A stretch of DNA of 64,000 nucleotides from Vallitalea pronyensis (lineage in GTDB: Bacteria; Bacillota; Clostridia; Lachnospirales; Vallitaleaceae): contig NZ_CP058649.1 of NCBI RefSeq assembly GCF_018141445.1, forward strand, positions 4,917,001 to 4,981,000, in the 5' to 3' direction. The position numbers were made by a program, and so were the translations under genes. This document shows, one piece after another, positions 25,854-35,417 of the stretch. The stretch's first letter is position 1; every line of letters begins with the position of its first letter. Below the pieces are notes generated by a model. That model worked only from the letters and a program-made list of their open reading frames with translations. It ran no database searches and was not told the origin of the DNA.

Positions 25854-28800
25854 CTATAGATTAGACACCATTTTATCACTCTCTAAATCTTCGGGCTCAT
25901 TGTTCTCTGAAATCTCTTTATCTTTTATGCTATCACTGGCCACTGCAAGCATGAGCTTGATACGATTAAGCTGATTGACTTCACTAGCACCAGGGTCATA
26001 ATCAATGGCTACAATATTAGCCTTAGGATAGCTTGCTTTAATCGGCTTCATCATGGCTTTCCCAACCACGTGATTCGGTAAACATGCAAAAGGTTGAACA
26101 CACACAATGTTTTCAAAGCCTTCTTTTACCAATTCAATCATCTCACCGGTTAAAAACCATCCTTCTCCTGTTTGATTACCTAAGGATATGAGTTCTGAGG
26201 CATGCTTGCCTTTTTCTTCAATGGATGTAGGTGGTCTAAAATGCTTACTCTCTGCTAAAGGTACTTTGGTTGCTTTTCGATACCACTCAATCACATTGAT
26301 GACCCATTTGCTGATTTTCCAGCTTTTTTTCGTGCCTCCTAGCTTTTCATACTGGAACTTTCGATTGTATGCACAGTACAAGATGAAATCCATTAAGTCT
26401 GGGACGCAGACCTCTGCCCCTTCTTTTTCTAACACTTCCACTAAGTTGTTATTGCCCATTGGGTGATACTTAATAAGAATCTCACCTACAACGCCTACTT
26501 TAGGTTTATTCAAATCCAGTCTTTCAATGTCATCAAATGCCCGTACGATGCCTTTCATATTTTTTCTAAACTGAATGATGTTACCATTTTCTAAGTTTTT
26601 ATACGCCTTTTGCTTCCATGCTTGATACACCTGTTCCGTAGAACCTTTTACCTTTTCATAAGGTCTGGTGGCATAGAGGACACGCATGAAAATATCACCA
26701 TATAGGATGGCCATAAGGGATCGATTGAGCATGGTAGGTGTTATTTTAAAACCTGGATTTTTCTCTAGACCTGATGCATTAACGGAAATAACGGGGACTG
26801 TTGTCACCCCAATATCCGTAAGAGCCTTTCGGATAAATCCTATATAATTGGATGCTCGACATCCACCACCTGTTTGGGTGATGAAAACCGATGTATTATT
26901 CAAATCATATTTTCCAGACTGAATGGCATTCAATATCTGGCCAACCACAATGATAGAAGGGTAGCAGGCATCATTATTCACATGTTTAAGGCCTTCATTC
27001 ACTGCTCCAGGGTCTACTTCAGGCAGCATAACGGCATTATACCCCAGCTTCTTAAATGCAACTTCCAGAAAATCAAAATGTATGGCTGACATCTGCGGCA
27101 TTAACACCGTATGATTCTTTTTATGTTCTTTCGTAAATGCAAGTCTTTCATAGGAGATGTTTTGTTTTGTTGGCACGATGCCATTTCTTTCCCGTTCATC
27201 TAGGGCTGCTTTTAAGGAACGCATACGGATACGAATAGCACCTAGATTATTGCCTTCATCCACTTTAATAATGGTGAAGATTTTACCATGTCGCTCAAGA
27301 ATCTCCTGAACTTGGTCCGCTGTTACTGCATCAACCCCACAGCCAAAAGAGGTTAATTGGACTAATTCCAGATTATCATAGTTACCTACACATTCTGCCG
27401 CTGCATAGAGTCTGGAATGATATGACCATTGGTCAAGCACTCGAAGAGGCCGCTTCACATGACCAAGATGAGCCACTGCATCTTCTGTTAGAACTGCCAT
27501 ATCCAAGTTGGTAATGATATTGGTTAAACCGTGATTAATTTCAGGATCAATATGATAAGGTCTACCTGCCAGCACAATACCTTTTTTACCTGTTTCTTTT
27601 AGGTATTGAATGACTTCTTCGCCTTTTTCCTTAATATCGTCTAATACTTGTAACTTCTCTTTCCATGCTAGTTGAGATGCTTTTAGTACTTCGTCTTCAG
27701 AAATACCATAGGGCTTTAACTCTTCTACCAGACGTTGAGCTAATACCTTTTCATCATGCATAGGAAGGAAAGGATTAATGAAGTTCACCTTTTTTGTATC
27801 CAAATCTTCCATATTGTGCTTAATCACCTCTGGATAGGAGGTCACAATAGGGCAATTAAAGTTATTATCCGCACCTTTTTGCTCTTTCACTTCATAAGGT
27901 ACACAGGGATAAAAAATATGCTTAATACCACGATTTATCAGATGCATCACGTGTCCGTGAACAATCTTTGCAGGATAACAGGCAGACTCTGAAGGTATGG
28001 TTTCTATACCTGCTTCATAAACCTTTTTACTGGATCTTGGTGAAAGAACAACTTTAAACCCAAGCTCAGTAAAAAAGGTATACCAATAAGGATAATTCTC
28101 ATACATGTTCAGTACTCTTGGTATACCAATGGTACCACGTTTTGCATCGTCTTCACTTAAAGACTTGTATTGGAAGATTCTTTTGTATTTATAATCATAG
28201 AGATTAGGTACATCTTTTTTCGATAGTTCTTTTCCTGCGCCGCGTTCACATCGATTACCCGATACATAGCATTTGTCACCAGGAAATTTGTTCAATGTTA
28301 ATAAACAATTATTATTACACAGCTTACAACGCTTCATCTCTGTCTCATAGACAAAGTCCTGTAAATCCTGAGCTGGAATAAGCGTGGTACCTGTATCTTG
28401 ATCTCTTTCTTTGGCAATAAGTGCCGCACCAAAGGCACCCATGAGTCCTGCAATATTCGGACGCACCACTTCTCTTTCTGAAATCATTTCAAATGCTCTT
28501 AGAACAGCATCATTATAGAAGGTACCCCCTTGTACAATAATTTTTTCACCCATGTCTTTAGGGTCATGAATCTTAATGACTTTTTGTAATGCATTTTTTA
28601 TAACAGAATAAGCTAACCCTGAAGATATATCCCCAACTGTAGCACCTTCCTTTTGGGCCTGCTTCACTCTTGAATTCATAAACACCGTACATCTTGAACC
28701 AAGGTCTACTGGATTTCTGGATTGTAAGGCTGCTTCTGCAAAGCTTTCCACATCCATGTTAAGGGATTTAGCAAAAGTCTCAATAAAAGAGCCGCATCCT

Positions 28801-30155
28801 GACGAACAAGCTTCATTTAATAAAATATTGTTAATGACACCGTCTTTTATACGAAGACACTTCATATCTTGCCCGCCGATATCTAAGATAAAATCCACAC
28901 CTGGTAAAAAGAACTCTGCTGCTTTATAGTGGGCAATTGTTTCAATCTCACCAATATCCACACCTAAAGCTTCTTTAATAATAGCTTCACCATAACCCGT
29001 TACCGTTGCATGGGCTATATGAGCCCCTTCAGGTAGTTTATCGTAAATATCTTTTAGAATATCTACAGTACGATTTAAAGGTTTACCTTCATTACTGCCA
29101 TAATAGGCATATAACAATTTACCTTCTACATCAATAACGGCTATTTTCGTGGTAGTGGACCCAGCATCTATGCCTATATAACATTTACCTTGATAAGTTG
29201 ACAGTTCACTTCGACCGACTTTATTTTCACCATGTCTCTCATGAAAGGTTTGTAAAGCTTCATTATCCTTAAACAATGCTTCAAGTCTTGGTACTTCATG
29301 ACTGGTTGCATTCTCAAAGAATGCTAGTTTCTCGTATATGCCCTTAAAAGATACTGCCTCTTCCTGTTTGGATGCCATGGCTGCACCAATAGCCGCATAT
29401 AATTGTGAAAATGGTGGTATAATGGCTTGGCTTTTGCTTAGATTAAGGGTTTCAATAAAACGTTGACGTAGTTCCGATAGGAAGTATAATGGTCCACCTA
29501 AAAAGGCAATATTACCTCTTAATGGTTTCCCGCAGGCAAGGCCACTTATGGTTTGATTCACAATGGCCTGTAAAATGGATACAGCAATACCCTCTTTTGA
29601 AGCCCCTTCATTCAACAATGGCTGTATATCTGTCTTGGCGAATACACCGCACCTTGCAGCAATGGGGTATATGACCTTATAACTTTTAGCCAGTTCATTT
29701 AACCCTTCAGCATCCGTTTGCAGCAATGCACTCATCTGATCAATAAAAGCTCCAGTACCACCTGCACACGTACCATTCATTCTCTGGTCAATGGTATCCC
29801 CTTCAAAATATGTAATCTTAGCATCCTCACCGCCAAGTTCAATGACCACATCTGTCTGAGGTATTTTCGTTTTTACAGCTTTTGTACTTGCTATCACTTC
29901 CTGAATAAATGGAATATCCATCCATTTGGATACCCCCATACCACCTGAACCCGTTGTCATGATGGTAATAAGACTATTGGGAAAATGTGCATACGCTTTT
30001 TTGATGAGCTTGCCTACTGTAAGTTTAATATCTGATAAATGTCTTCTATACTTACTATATAGAATTTCACCGTACTTATTCAATACAACGATTTTAACGG
30101 TTGTTGACCCAATGTCTAGTCCTATATTTAAAACGTTGTCCGTATGATTCTCCAA
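25854..30155 (-). CDS. Giant 2-hydroxyacyl-CoA dehydratase activase-like protein
   Basis: 1433 residues. Two BcrAD/BadFG ASKHA ATPase domains (~10-260, IGLDIGSTTVKIV; ~325-590, YIGIDAGSTTTKIAV), each with its Cys motif (NGTCAGGTGAF, NEACSSGCGSF; also RCGVFAKTD, RCTVFMNSRV). A Cys cluster at ~610-645 (CKLCNNNC, CYVSGNRCERG), a DUF2229 region (~675-900) and a HgdB-like C-terminal part follow. Activases hydrolyse ATP to drive one-electron transfer to 2-hydroxyacyl-CoA dehydratases or benzoyl-CoA reductases. The giant fused form is widespread in Clostridia, but its substrate is not established. Start TTG, 8 nt after GGGAGG. Lies downstream of the 2-oxoacid oxidoreductase operon but behind a terminator. 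Confidence 0.88.
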   Translation of the reverse strand: MENHTDNVLNIGLDIGSTTVKIVVLNKYGEILYSKYRRHLSDIKLTVGKLIKKAYAHFPNSLITIMTTGSGGMGVSKWMDIPFIQEVIASTKAVKTKIPQTDVVIELGGEDAKITYFEGDTIDQRMNGTCAGGTGAFIDQMSALLQTDAEGLNELAKSYKVIYPIAARCGVFAKTDIQPLLNEGASKEGIAVSILQAIVNQTISGLACGKPLRGNIAFLGGPLYFLSELRQRFIETLNLSKSQAIIPPFSQLYAAIGAAMASKQEEAVSFKGIYEKLAFFENATSHEVPRLEALFKDNEALQTFHERHGENKVGRSELSTYQGKCYIGIDAGSTTTKIAVIDVEGKLLYAYYGSNEGKPLNRTVDILKDIYDKLPEGAHIAHATVTGYGEAIIKEALGVDIGEIETIAHYKAAEFFLPGVDFILDIGGQDMKCLRIKDGVINNILLNEACSSGCGSFIETFAKSLNMDVESFAEAALQSRNPVDLGSRCTVFMNSRVKQAQKEGATVGDISSGLAYSVIKNALQKVIKIHDPKDMGEKIIVQGGTFYNDAVLRAFEMISEREVVRPNIAGLMGAFGAALIAKERDQDTGTTLIPAQDLQDFVYETEMKRCKLCNNNCLLTLNKFPGDKCYVSGNRCERGAGKELSKKDVPNLYDYKYKRIFQYKSLSEDDAKRGTIGIPRVLNMYENYPYWYTFFTELGFKVVLSPRSSKKVYEAGIETIPSESACYPAKIVHGHVMHLINRGIKHIFYPCVPYEVKEQKGADNNFNCPIVTSYPEVIKHNMEDLDTKKVNFINPFLPMHDEKVLAQRLVEELKPYGISEDEVLKASQLAWKEKLQVLDDIKEKGEEVIQYLKETGKKGIVLAGRPYHIDPEINHGLTNIITNLDMAVLTEDAVAHLGHVKRPLRVLDQWSYHSRLYAAAECVGNYDNLELVQLTSFGCGVDAVTADQVQEILERHGKIFTIIKVDEGNNLGAIRIRMRSLKAALDERERNGIVPTKQNISYERLAFTKEHKKNHTVLMPQMSAIHFDFLEVAFKKLGYNAVMLPEVDPGAVNEGLKHVNNDACYPSIIVVGQILNAIQSGKYDLNNTSVFITQTGGGCRASNYIGFIRKALTDIGVTTVPVISVNASGLEKNPGFKITPTMLNRSLMAILYGDIFMRVLYATRPYEKVKGSTEQVYQAWKQKAYKNLENGNIIQFRKNMKGIVRAFDDIERLDLNKPKVGVVGEILIKYHPMGNNNLVEVLEKEGAEVCVPDLMDFILYCAYNRKFQYEKLGGTKKSWKISKWVINVIEWYRKATKVPLAESKHFRPPTSIEEKGKHASELISLGNQTGEGWFLTGEMIELVKEGFENIVCVQPFACLPNHVVGKAMMKPIKASYPKANIVAIDYDPGASEVNQLNRIKLMLAVASDSIKDKEISENNEPEDLESDKMVSNL

Positions 30156-30420
30156 TGTATTTCCCTCCCTAAAACATGCTATCTATATAAAATTTTACTA
30201 ATGTAAAATAGACCATCGCTCATACAAGCTATGCTTTTTTTCATTTAATAATTATATTATTTTGATATAAATATATGCTAAAAATTATATAAAATAAGTA
30301 TAAAGTATAAAACAAATTTATGCAATAAATATGTTAAACATCTTATAGACATCTGAACAGAAAATATTGGTTATATAAACGCTCCTATCTCATTTATTAA
30401 AGGAGAACTTTACTGTAAGA

Positions 30421-30489
30421 AGAAAAAAAAGGACTTCCTCCCCTGCACTTATCCAGATGAATAAATACAGAAGAAAAAAGTCCTTTTAT
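30421..30489 (-). terminator. Terminator of the 2-oxoacid oxidoreductase operon
   Basis: On the minus strand AAAAGGACTT (30476-30488 region) pairs with AAGTCC (30423-30436 region) across a long loop, followed by eight T. The rest of the gap 30156-30506 is AT-rich and holds no gene. Confidence 0.7.
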
Positions 30490-30506
30490 TTCTATCGTTT
30501 ATCGGT

Positions 30507-31043
30507 TTAAGCGACACATGCTGCGCCGCGCTTCATGGCTTCAATGTTAATGTCAACAAGATGTTCTTTTGCTTTACCAAGGACTTTTTTTAGACCTTTA
30601 GCAATAGACTCTATACTGACAACATGGGTTAATTCAAGATAAGCACCTAACATGACCATATTGGCGATACGTGTATTACCAAGTTCAACAGCTATTTCAT
30701 TGGCTGGAATATAGTGTACATGAATATCTTCTCTGGTTGCTTTGTTATCGATTAAAGAACTGTTAATTAATAAGTGTCCATCATGTTTTACGGATTTTTC
30801 AAATTTATCTAATGACGGTTTATTAAGCACTAACGCCGCAGTAGCACCTGTTACAATCGGTGAAGCAACAGCTTTATCCGATACAATCACATTACAATTG
30901 GCGGTTCCGCCTCGCATCTCTGGGCCATAAGATGGTAACCATGATACTTCTTTGTTTTCAGTCATACCTGCATAAGTTAATATCTGTCCAATGGACATGA
31001 CACCTTGACCACCAAAACCAGCAATAATTACTTGCTCAGTCAT
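30507..31043 (-). CDS. 2-oxoacid:ferredoxin oxidoreductase, gamma subunit
   Basis: 178 residues, the POR/KOR gamma domain (IIAGFGGQGVMSIGQIL at the N-terminus; EMRGGTANCNVIVSD). With the alpha, beta and ferredoxin subunits upstream it completes a four-chain cytoplasmic enzyme that oxidises a 2-oxoacid and CoA to acyl-CoA, CO2 and reduced ferredoxin. ATG at 31043 is preferred, with AAAGGA 10 nt upstream; earlier ATGs lie on or before that site. Last gene of the operon. Confidence 0.88.
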   Translation of the reverse strand: MTEQVIIAGFGGQGVMSIGQILTYAGMTENKEVSWLPSYGPEMRGGTANCNVIVSDKAVASPIVTGATAALVLNKPSLDKFEKSVKHDGHLLINSSLIDNKATREDIHVHYIPANEIAVELGNTRIANMVMLGAYLELTHVVSIESIAKGLKKVLGKAKEHLVDINIEAMKRGAACVA

Positions 31044-31094
31044 TTTATTCATTCCTTTCATTTTCAATTAAGGACCCGTGGACCATGATCATCC

Positions 31095-31838
31095 CTATTC
31101 GTCGCTGTCCTTCATAACGCCCAAAGGATAAACTGGAATCATGCTGTCTTTTACCCAATCAAGAGACTCTGCTGGTGATAACCCCCAGTTTGTTGGACAT
31201 GTGGATAACACTTCTACTAGAGAAAATCCTTTGTTCTCTACTTGATTTTCAAAAGCTTTTTTAATGGCTTTTTTTGCTTGTTTGATGTGTTTAACATCAT
31301 GTACAGATACTCTTTCGATGTAATACGTACTATCTAAAGTGGCTAACATCTCTGACATTTTTATAGGTAACCCTGTCATTTTAGGATCACGGCCATAGGG
31401 TGACGTGGTGGTTTTTTGCCCGATGAGTGTTGTTGGAGCCATTTGTCCCCCTGTCATACCATAGATGGCATTATTAACAAATATAACGGTTATGTTTTCA
31501 TTTCTAGCAGCTGCATGAACAATCTCAGCCGTACCGATGGAAGCTAAGTCCCCATCCCCTTGATACGTAAAGACAATATTATCTGGAAGTACACGTTTAA
31601 TACCTGTAGCAACAGCCGGCGCACGTCCATGAGCAGCTTCGTGCATATCACAATTAAAATATTTATAGGCAAATACAGAACATCCTACTGGTGCCACACC
31701 AATTGCTTTGTCTTTTATGTTCAACTCATCCATCGCTTCTGCAACTAAACGATGGATAATCCCATGGGTACAACCTGGGCAATAATGAAAAGGCGTGTCG
31801 CTGAGTGCTTTTGGTTTATCAAATACAACTTTCATCAT
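31095..31838 (-). CDS. 2-oxoacid:ferredoxin oxidoreductase, beta subunit (TPP-binding)
   Basis: 247 residues. CPGCTHGIIHRL near residue 20 and the thiamine-diphosphate motif GDGDLASIGT...NN (~95-125) are those of KorB/VorA-type subunits. No iron-sulfur domain is fused, as expected when a separate ferredoxin subunit is present. The ATG overlaps the stop of the alpha subunit gene (TAATG), so translation is coupled. GGAGGAGG lies just upstream. Confidence 0.9.
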   Translation of the reverse strand: MMKVVFDKPKALSDTPFHYCPGCTHGIIHRLVAEAMDELNIKDKAIGVAPVGCSVFAYKYFNCDMHEAAHGRAPAVATGIKRVLPDNIVFTYQGDGDLASIGTAEIVHAAARNENITVIFVNNAIYGMTGGQMAPTTLIGQKTTTSPYGRDPKMTGLPIKMSEMLATLDSTYYIERVSVHDVKHIKQAKKAIKKAFENQVENKGFSLVEVLSTCPTNWGLSPAESLDWVKDSMIPVYPLGVMKDSDE

Positions 31839-32905
31839 TATGCCTCCTCCACAATTTTTAAAATCTCTGATAGTATATCATCAGGTGTTGGAACCATACC
31901 ACCTGTTCGACCATAAAAATGCACAGGTTTCTTATTCTTAACGCCAAGACGAATGTCTTCCACCATTTGTCCCATGCTCATCTCAACGGTTAAAAAAGCT
32001 TTGACATGATCTTTATCTGCATAGGCTTCTACAGGTGCATATGGGAAAGGCCATATGGTAATAGGTCGAATAAGTCCAACCTTCACACCTTTTTCTTTTG
32101 CCATATCAATGACGCTCTTTACAATTCTTGCTGTTGTTCCATAAGCAGCTACAATGATATCTGCGTCTTCACAATTATAGGTCTCATAGCGGGTTTCATT
32201 TTCTTTAATGACTTCATATTTCTTATATGTTTTGTTTACTTCGATCTCTAATTCTTCTGGGTCTATATATAATGAATTAATGACGTTTGGCTTTCTACTG
32301 CCGTCACAACCTGTTGTCGACCAATCTTTTTCAGGTAATTCTCTTGCAGGCGGTTTTTCAAAGGATACAGGTTCCATCATTTGCCCAAGCATGCCATCTC
32401 CAAGTACCATGACAGGATTACGGTATAGATCTGCTATATCAAAAGCTTCCATGGTTAAGCTCACCATTTCTTGCAATGTAGATGGTGCATAAACGATTAA
32501 GTGATAATCACCATGTCCGCCGCCTTTTACAGATTGGAAGTAATCCGATTGTGCTGGCTGAATCCCGCCTAATCCTGGACCTCCTCTAACAATATTCACA
32601 ATAACACAGGGTAAAGCTGCTCCTGCAATATAGGAAATACCTTCTTGCTTTAAGCTTATTCCTGGGCTAGAAGATGATGTCATCACACGAGCGCCTGCTC
32701 CTGCAGCACCATATACCATGTTAATGGCTGATACTTCTGATTCAGCTTGTAGAAAGACACCACCGTCAATTTTAGGTAATTTCTTAGCCATATAGGCTGG
32801 TATTTCGTTCTGTGGTGTGATAGGATAACCGAAGAAATACTTACATCCGGCTTGAATGGCAGCCTCTGCAATGGCTTCATTACCCTTCATTAAAACCTTT
32901 TCCAT
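31838..32905 (-). CDS. vorB: 3-methyl-2-oxobutanoate:ferredoxin oxidoreductase, alpha subunit
   Basis: 355 residues, pyruvate-ferredoxin oxidoreductase alpha domain I (GNEAIAEAAIQAGCKYFFGY then PITPQNEIPAYM) and the transketolase-C-like domain II (~245-350). Length and the N-terminal motif fit VorB, the branched-chain member, rather than KorA. That fits ilvE nearby, which makes or uses the same branched-chain 2-oxoacids. VOR and KOR are hard to separate by eye, so specificity is a tentative call. Confidence 0.82.
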   Translation of the reverse strand: MEKVLMKGNEAIAEAAIQAGCKYFFGYPITPQNEIPAYMAKKLPKIDGGVFLQAESEVSAINMVYGAAGAGARVMTSSSSPGISLKQEGISYIAGAALPCVIVNIVRGGPGLGGIQPAQSDYFQSVKGGGHGDYHLIVYAPSTLQEMVSLTMEAFDIADLYRNPVMVLGDGMLGQMMEPVSFEKPPARELPEKDWSTTGCDGSRKPNVINSLYIDPEELEIEVNKTYKKYEVIKENETRYETYNCEDADIIVAAYGTTARIVKSVIDMAKEKGVKVGLIRPITIWPFPYAPVEAYADKDHVKAFLTVEMSMGQMVEDIRLGVKNKKPVHFYGRTGGMVPTPDDILSEILKIVEEA

Positions 32906-33058
32906 CCTTACTCCTCCATTCTGTATATATTCAATTAAACAACCTCATCAAGTCTATTGCCTAATTCAATATTTCCCTTGATTAAATATGATGATATTTT
33001 CATCATTGACTATGATTATGTGCTGATGCTTACGTATAGTTAAAATATGTTATGTTGT

Positions 33059-33265
33059 CTATCTTTCAACTGTTATAACCACATCTGGACAGATTGTGGC
33101 ACAAAAAGCGCATCCAATACATTTATCCATTTCTATGACTGTAGCTGGATGGTAGCCTTTACCATTAATTTTCCCCTCAGCTAGGTGGATAATCTTTTTA
33201 GGACATACGGTGGTACACAACCCACAACCTTTACATAAATCCTCTTTAAATGTTACTTTTGCCAT
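33059..33265 (-). CDS. Ferredoxin-type delta subunit, 2x[4Fe-4S]
   Basis: 68 residues with two CX2CX2CX3C clusters: CKGCGLCTTVCPKK and CIGCAFCATICPDV. It is the electron-carrying subunit of the 2-oxoacid oxidoreductase encoded by the next three genes. ATG at 33265 follows AAAGGAG by 7 nt; the ATG six codons upstream overlaps it. A 150-bp AT-rich gap separates it from the alpha subunit gene. Confidence 0.92.
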   Translation of the reverse strand: MAKVTFKEDLCKGCGLCTTVCPKKIIHLAEGKINGKGYHPATVIEMDKCIGCAFCATICPDVVITVER

Positions 33266-33393
33266 TGTATGCTCTCCTTTCACCTTCAGATACGTCCCAT
33301 TACCTCATCTATATTATTGATGAAAAAAGGAGCGTATCTTATCATTTTTTATATGTGTTTATGCGTTATGGTATCACCTGACCATAATACAGA

Positions 33394-34062
33394 CTAAAAC
33401 TTAGGTTGCATAAATAATTCCAATGTAAATAACTTCTCTGAAAATGCCTTAGGTAAACCCTCGCCTACATCTTTTTTAGCACTTATATAGGTGATGGGTA
33501 AGTCTGTTTCTTGGGCTACGTGTTCGATAATCTTTTGTCCCTCTAATACAACTTCTGGCGTTGTTTCATAAGAAAGGTTGGTATTATTAACCAAATCCGT
33601 TATATGCAATCTGGACCGATTCTCTACCCGTGTCATCAACTCTTGAATATCTTCTGAGTGTCGCGTAAATGGTCGTCTTGTATTAATCACAAAATACATG
33701 CGATAATCACATTTGTCAAAATACGGTTTATACTGCCCAAGACCTATGGCGCCATCTTCATCTCCGCCTACATCAAAAAATACATATGTATCTTCCATAT
33801 TGAACACACTGTAAATGGTTGCTGGCAAGGAAGGTATATCCATATTCGTTGTTGCAAAATTAGGTACAATCACCTGAATCCCTTGTTCTTCTAAGTATGG
33901 CTTGACTTCTGCGGTTCTAAAAAACGGATTTACAATATCCAAATCAACAAGTACTACTTTCTTGCCTTCTTTGGCAGCCTTAAGTGCCATATTAATGGCC
34001 AGCTCTGTTTTACCACTACCAAAATTTCCCGTTAGGACAGTTATTTTTGGTCCCTTCACCAT
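33394..34062 (-). CDS. ParA/CobQ-like P-loop ATP-binding protein
   Basis: 222 residues. Walker A GNFGSGKTE near the N-terminus, a switch-like VVLVDLDIVNPFFRTAEV and a later VFFDVGGDEDGAIGLGQY give a SIMIBI-class ATPase. The DLDIVNPFFRT form occurs in a conserved family often found beside ferredoxin-dependent 2-oxoacid oxidoreductase genes. Its role is not known; cofactor or cluster delivery to the enzyme is a guess. ATG after AAGGAG. First gene of the five-gene operon. Confidence 0.75.
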   Translation of the reverse strand: MVKGPKITVLTGNFGSGKTELAINMALKAAKEGKKVVLVDLDIVNPFFRTAEVKPYLEEQGIQVIVPNFATTNMDIPSLPATIYSVFNMEDTYVFFDVGGDEDGAIGLGQYKPYFDKCDYRMYFVINTRRPFTRHSEDIQELMTRVENRSRLHITDLVNNTNLSYETTPEVVLEGQKIIEHVAQETDLPITYISAKKDVGEGLPKAFSEKLFTLELFMQPKF

Positions 34063-34395
34063 GGCATACTCCTTTTCAATTTATTAAGTTAATGTTTTTC
34101 CCAGAAAAACATTTAAATATTAAGCCGTCTTATCTCTTTTACATAAATAGCATATATTTTTTGTTGATTCACTTATATAATAACATAACAAATTAATTTT
34201 TCCAATATAAAATTACAAATAACTCGTAAATACATGCCAATTTTTACGGGTGTTTTTTGTGCATTTTTACTAACATCTTGCATTTTACATTTTACGTCTA
34301 TAGTCCACCACCCGAACACATTAATACGGTAAAATGTTCCCTTATTGCTCTAATTGAAACAATGATGTTCAGTAAAGTGCAGACAGTCAACTTTC

Positions 34396-34441
34396 AAAAG
34401 AGCCTTATACATCATCCATAGATACTGTATAAAACTCTTTT
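34396..34441 (-). terminator. Hairpin after isochorismatase-family gene
   Basis: AAAAGAG..TTATACA pairs with TGTATAA..CTCTTTT around a short loop, 20 nt past the stop. The T-tail is short. The remaining gap 34063-34395 shows only AT-rich DNA. Confidence 0.55.
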
Positions 34442-34459
34442 ATGTGTATGCTTGAGGCA

Positions 34460-34954
34460 TTACACTTTTTTTAGAATATACGTCAAAGTCTCTATGCTAA
34501 CCACAGGTCTTAGATATTGTGTTTCTTTTGCTTGTCCAGGGTTATAGTCCGCTACACCATGCTGTAATAGAGAGGCATTATACCCTCTTTCCATAGCACC
34601 ATTGTATGTGAACAGCACACAATATTCCGCTGCAAATCCACTAACAACTAAGAACTCAACTTCTAATTGTTTTAAGAGTTCATCTAATCCTGTTTTCCAA
34701 AAAGCACTATTATAAACCTTAGAAATCCTATAATCTGTATCTTTTACAACCAATTGGTCCATTAATTTGTAACCCTCTGAATCGGGTCCCTCGCCTGCTT
34801 CTTCATCTTGAATTAAGATAACGGGTTTGTCAGCCTCACGAAATAACTTACTGGCTTCATTAATGTATTCCAGTGCATCATTTATGGATTCATGACATTT
34901 TTTGATTTCATCATAAGCTTGTTGCATATCAACAATCAATAAAGCTATACTCAT
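34460..34954 (-). CDS. Isochorismatase-family cysteine hydrolase
   Basis: 164 residues. The family catalytic triad is visible: Asp9 (LLIVDMQQAY), a Lys in the SKVYNSAFW segment and Cys in SGFAAEYCVLFT. Such enzymes hydrolyse amides or vinyl ethers (nicotinamide, N-carbamoyl compounds, isochorismate). The substrate cannot be told. ATG after AAAGGTGA. Monocistronic, with hairpins on both sides. Confidence 0.85.
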   Translation of the reverse strand: MSIALLIVDMQQAYDEIKKCHESINDALEYINEASKLFREADKPVILIQDEEAGEGPDSEGYKLMDQLVVKDTDYRISKVYNSAFWKTGLDELLKQLEVEFLVVSGFAAEYCVLFTYNGAMERGYNASLLQHGVADYNPGQAKETQYLRPVVSIETLTYILKKV

Positions 34955-35302
34955 CTTACATCACCTTTCGTATCTATGGTGGTTGATACTTGGTTTAAGC
35001 CACCATTACCTTATTTTCATACACAATGTTCTGACAATCAACGATCATAGAAACGATCCCCTTTACAGGCTTATCTCTATCTATATTATGATCTACTTCT
35101 ATAAGCTATAATCATTACATGCATTATATCATATCAAACAAAAATATTGTAGTCAGATATGTCAAAAAATAACAATGAATCCATAAGAAAAAAAGCTCTT
35201 ATGATCTCCATCATGACACGTATTATATGACATCAACCTTTTAGTATTCTTTTTCATCATACATTTTGTACGCATTTCATAGATGTTCCTATACCAAAAA
35301 GA

Positions 35303-35327
35303 AGCACTAACCAATAAGGCTAGTGCT
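35303..35327 (-). terminator. Second terminator after ilvE
   Basis: AGCACTA pairs with TAGTGCT; on the minus strand it is followed by TCTTTTT. It lies 40 nt past the main ilvE terminator. Confidence 0.6.
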
Positions 35328-35363
35328 ACCATTTATTTCAATCGTAACGTTATCTATATCATT

Positions 35364-35401
35364 ATAAAAACCGTTGACTGACTTGACGCCAATCAACGGT
35401 T
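35364..35401 (-). terminator. Terminator of ilvE
   Basis: AACCGTTGA and TCAACGGTT pair perfectly, with an inner TTGG..TCAAG pairing, followed by TTTTTATAAT on the minus strand. Confidence 0.8.
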
Positions 35402-35417
35402 ATTTTATACACTCACA

